Positions 37,819 through 39,490 of a stretch of DNA of 39,490 bases are shown here, piece after piece. The notes under the pieces were generated by a model. It ran no database searches. It saw only the letters and a list, made by a program, of their open reading frames with translations, and was not told the origin of the DNA. How positions within the stretch are numbered: the first letter of the stretch is position 1; every line of letters starts with the position of its first letter. The translations under genes and the position numbers were made by a program. This DNA is from a virus, in the IMG/VR virus record IMGVR_UViG_3300034105_003759, positions 1-39,490 of that record; one strand, 5' to 3'.

Positions 37819-38549
37819 TGAAAAAGAAAATTTTAGTAATAGGAGATAGTTGTAGAGATGTTCATGTCTATTGTTCTTGCGATAGAATGAGCCCAGATAA
37901 ACCTGTGCCTGTATTAAAGATCCTTGACCAAAACGACAATCCGGGCATGGCTAAGAACGTTTATCGTAACATAAAGTCTTTAGAAGATTCTTGCGATATT
38001 GTTACTAATTCAAACTGGGCTAATATTACTAAAACAAGATACATCCACAAGAGCACTAATCATATGTTTTTCAGATTAGACTCTGCCGAAAATATAAAGA
38101 GATTTAATATAGCAAAAATGGATTACAATTATGATCACGTTGTTATTTCTGATTATAATAAAGGATTTTTAACAGAAGAGGACATTTTAACTATTTCTTC
38201 TAATCATAATTCAGTATTTCTTGACAGCAAAAGAATATTAGGAGACTGGGCTACAAAGGTAAGATTCGTAAAGATTAATAATTTTGAATACGATAGATCT
38301 AAACATTGCGTTCCAGCTATTCTTAAAGATAAAATAATTAAAACAGCCGCAGAAGATGGATGTTATTATTTAGGAAAAAATTATCCAGTAGCGCAACAAG
38401 AAGTGATAGATGTGTCTGGGGCTGGTGACTCTTTCTTGGCTGGATTAGTGGTAGAATTTAGCAAAAGCGACGACATGGAGAAGGCTATTATTTTTGCAAA
38501 TGAATGCGCTAGTAGAGTTGTGGGGCAAAAAGGAGTAGGAATTATATAA
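37818..38549 (+). CDS. PfkB-family sugar kinase, RfaE/HldE domain 1-like
   Basis: A 243-aa ribokinase-fold protein starting ILVIGDSCRDVHVYCSCDRM followed by SPDKPVPVLK and NPGMAKNV, the pattern of the heptose-7-phosphate kinase domain of HldE/RfaE. The catalytic VIDVSGAGDSFLAGL is intact. It is shorter than the usual ~310 aa. A nucleotidyltransferase partner domain is not seen in the window. It could phosphorylate a heptose-like sugar that feeds the heptosyltransferase-like domain in the same operon; that is inference. Confidence 0.82.
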   Translation: MKKKILVIGDSCRDVHVYCSCDRMSPDKPVPVLKILDQNDNPGMAKNVYRNIKSLEDSCDIVTNSNWANITKTRYIHKSTNHMFFRLDSAENIKRFNIAKMDYNYDHVVISDYNKGFLTEEDILTISSNHNSVFLDSKRILGDWATKVRFVKINNFEYDRSKHCVPAILKDKIIKTAAEDGCYYLGKNYPVAQQEVIDVSGAGDSFLAGLVVEFSKSDDMEKAIIFANECASRVVGQKGVGII

Positions 38550-38566
38550 CTATAGAGCAGATTATG

Positions 38567-38580
38567 GTGTAATCTATGGC
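38567..38580 (+). promoter_or_regulatory. GTGTA box upstream of the structural genes
   Basis: GTGTA at 38567-38571 begins 14 nt before the ATG at 38581, in the 31-nt gap between the sugar operon and the structural genes. TTATGGTGTA also precedes the starts of 16544-16846. Confidence 0.4.
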
Positions 38581-38916
38581 ATGGCTGTCTACAACATATC
38601 CATAAACCAAGGCGAAAGTTACAATTTAGATGCGTCATTAGTAAACTCATCGGGGACAAGCGTCAATTTAAGTGGTTACTATTTAAGAGGCCAAGCCCGC
38701 TATTCTTATGGATCAACTGGCGTATTATTAAATTTAAGTCCTACTATAACAAGCGCTATTAGTGGCGCTATAAATATTAGCTTAACGCCAACTCAAACAG
38801 CGGGTCTTCCAACGACAATAGCCGTTTATGATATAGAGAGTTACGTTTCTGGAGAAAGCACCGTAAATAGAGTATTAAATGGCTCATTTTCGATATCGCC
38901 AGAAGTAACAAGGTAA
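38581..38916 (+). CDS. phage tail/baseplate-like protein
   Basis: A 111-aa beta-rich protein: ISINQGESYNLDASLVNSSG, VNLSGYYLRGQARYS, LSLTPTQ-like ISLTPTQTAGLP and the ending RVLNGSFSISPEVTR. This pattern matches small phage tail or baseplate proteins (BppU N-terminal-like) encoded just upstream of fibre genes. The start at 38581 fits the family; an out-of-frame ATG at 38576 is rejected. Confidence 0.82.
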   Translation: MAVYNISINQGESYNLDASLVNSSGTSVNLSGYYLRGQARYSYGSTGVLLNLSPTITSAISGAINISLTPTQTAGLPTTIAVYDIESYVSGESTVNRVLNGSFSISPEVTR

Positions 38917-38920
38917 TTTT

Positions 38921-39490
38921 ATGGCATCAGACAATATCATAATTAAAGATAATGGTAGCGTTACTATTATTGTTACTGAAGATTCGAATGAAGTTAATCA
39001 AACAGTAGTAATTCCTCAAGCGGGGAATTCTATAAATGTTACTCCAAGTAACAATCAATTAGATGATACAATAACTGTTGCTAGAGGATTGCAAGGCCCG
39101 GCTGGATCGTCGGGAACTTCGGGAACTTCGGGAGTATCTGGATCATCGGGGACTTCTGGGGCATCTGGATCTAGTGGCACCTCTGGATCGAATGGCACCT
39201 CAGGAACTTCAGGCTCAAATGGCACATCAGGAACTTCGGGGTCAAACGGTACTTCGGGATCTAGCGGATCTGGAGGAACATCAGGAACAGCAGGTTCATC
39301 TGGGTCGTCTGGATCGTCGGGGACTTCGGGAACATCTGGATCAAGCGGGACATCTGGCGTTAATGGATCTAGTGGCACCTCTGGATCGAATGGCACCTCA
39401 GGAACTTCAGGCTCAAATGGCACATCAGGAACTTCGGGGTCAAACGGTACTTCGGGATCTAGCGGATCTGGAGGAACATCAGGAACAGCA
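38921..39490 (+). CDS. collagen-like tail fibre protein, partial (3' end outside the window)
   Basis: The first 190 residues are present. A ~60-aa N-terminal beta domain (MASDNIIIKDNGSVTIIV..., TVVIPQAGNSINVTPS) ends in ARGLQGPAGSS, a collagen-type start, and is followed by Gly-x-Ser/Thr triplets (GTSGTSGSSGSNG...). Such repeats form triple-helical or extended shafts in phage fibres. The Ser/Thr density offers many possible O-glycosylation sites. It starts 4 nt after the preceding gene. Two long perfect repeats are present. Confidence 0.9.
   Translation, partial: MASDNIIIKDNGSVTIIVTEDSNEVNQTVVIPQAGNSINVTPSNNQLDDTITVARGLQGPAGSSGTSGTSGVSGSSGTSGASGSSGTSGSNGTSGTSGSNGTSGTSGSNGTSGSSGSGGTSGTAGSSGSSGSSGTSGTSGSSGTSGVNGSSGTSGSNGTSGTSGSNGTSGTSGSNGTSGSSGSGGTSGTA
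39167..39292 (+). repeat. 126-bp perfect direct repeat, copy 1 (within the fibre gene)
   Basis: A 42-codon block of GTSG-type triplets, identical at nucleotide level to 39365-39490 by eye. The copies are 198 bp apart, in frame. Confidence 0.8.
39365..39490 (+). repeat. 126-bp perfect direct repeat, copy 2 (reaches the window end)
   Basis: Second copy of the block; it continues to the last base, so the true repeat may be longer. It could also mark a place where an assembly collapses or ends. Confidence 0.8.

Noticed and set aside
39055-39423. Minus-strand reading frame of Pro/Asp/Val repeats
   Set aside because: It is the antisense shadow of the GTSG repeats of the collagen-like fibre gene.
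39121-39490. CRISPR-like array suggested by regularly spaced repeats
   Set aside because: The repeats are in-frame Gly-Ser/Thr triplets of an open reading frame, without unique spacers; no CRISPR array was seen anywhere in the window.

Overview
The window looks like part of the genome of a large tailed bacteriophage, probably infecting a Gram-negative bacterium. Phage evidence: tandem YopX-type genes, many small overlapping unknown genes, a tRNA array carrying homing endonucleases, ThyX, a tail-collar protein, a baseplate-like protein and the start of a collagen-like GTSG-repeat tail fibre at the right edge. No ribosomal or other housekeeping genes are visible. Host evidence is indirect: a lipoprotein with a lipobox, exported proteins and envelope-sugar enzymes. 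The sequence is AT-rich and most genes lack an obvious Shine-Dalgarno sequence. I could not run any search, so family names rest on motifs read by eye.

Layout. 1-1873 (minus): four tandem YopX paralogues and a possible nuclease. 2067-2960 (plus): a trypsin-like protease. 2961-6785: a minus-strand stable-RNA array with tRNA-Leu(UAA), Ile(UAU), Met(CAU), Lys(UUU), Gln(UUG) and Gly(UCC), at least two further structured RNA candidates and a hairpin-rich stretch. Plus-strand homing endonuclease genes are interleaved. The tRNA-Lys gene is split in its anticodon by a 666-nt group I intron that encodes a PD-(D/E)XK homing endonuclease. 6792-16168 (minus): small accessory genes, a glycosyltransferase, UV-damage endonuclease, a CXXCH protein, a cyclic-phosphate receiver-like protein, ThyX, an SGNH hydrolase and an HNH/AP2 endonuclease. 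16234-20069 (mostly plus): a secreted EF-hand protein, then a lipoprotein, an Ala/Gly repeat protein, an MCP-sensor-like membrane protein and two holin-like proteins. 20066-28830 (minus): tail collar, an HNH-cupin fusion, SNase, a metallophosphatase, two methyltransferases, and RmlA, RmlB and a UER1-like epimerase/reductase that together could make an NDP-rhamnose without RmlC. 28923-38549 (plus): a 1021-aa glycosyltransferase/methyltransferase/O-heptosyltransferase-like fusion, two paralogous glycosyltransferase-like proteins, SDR, UDP-galactopyranose mutase, MDR dehydrogenase, a compact thiamine-diphosphate enzyme and an RfaE-like PfkB kinase. 38581-39490: structural genes.

How it fits together. 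The two divergent sugar operons meet at 28831-28922 and could build activated sugars and transfer them. The plus operon runs straight into a Ser/Thr/Gly-repeat fibre gene, so one attractive inference is that the phage glycosylates its own fibre; modification of host surface sugars is the alternative. The most unusual sequence signals are the intron-split tRNA-Lys, a GTGTA box 12-18 nt upstream of ten start codons, and a GTTCTTTAAA element just upstream of minus-strand RNA units in the tRNA array.
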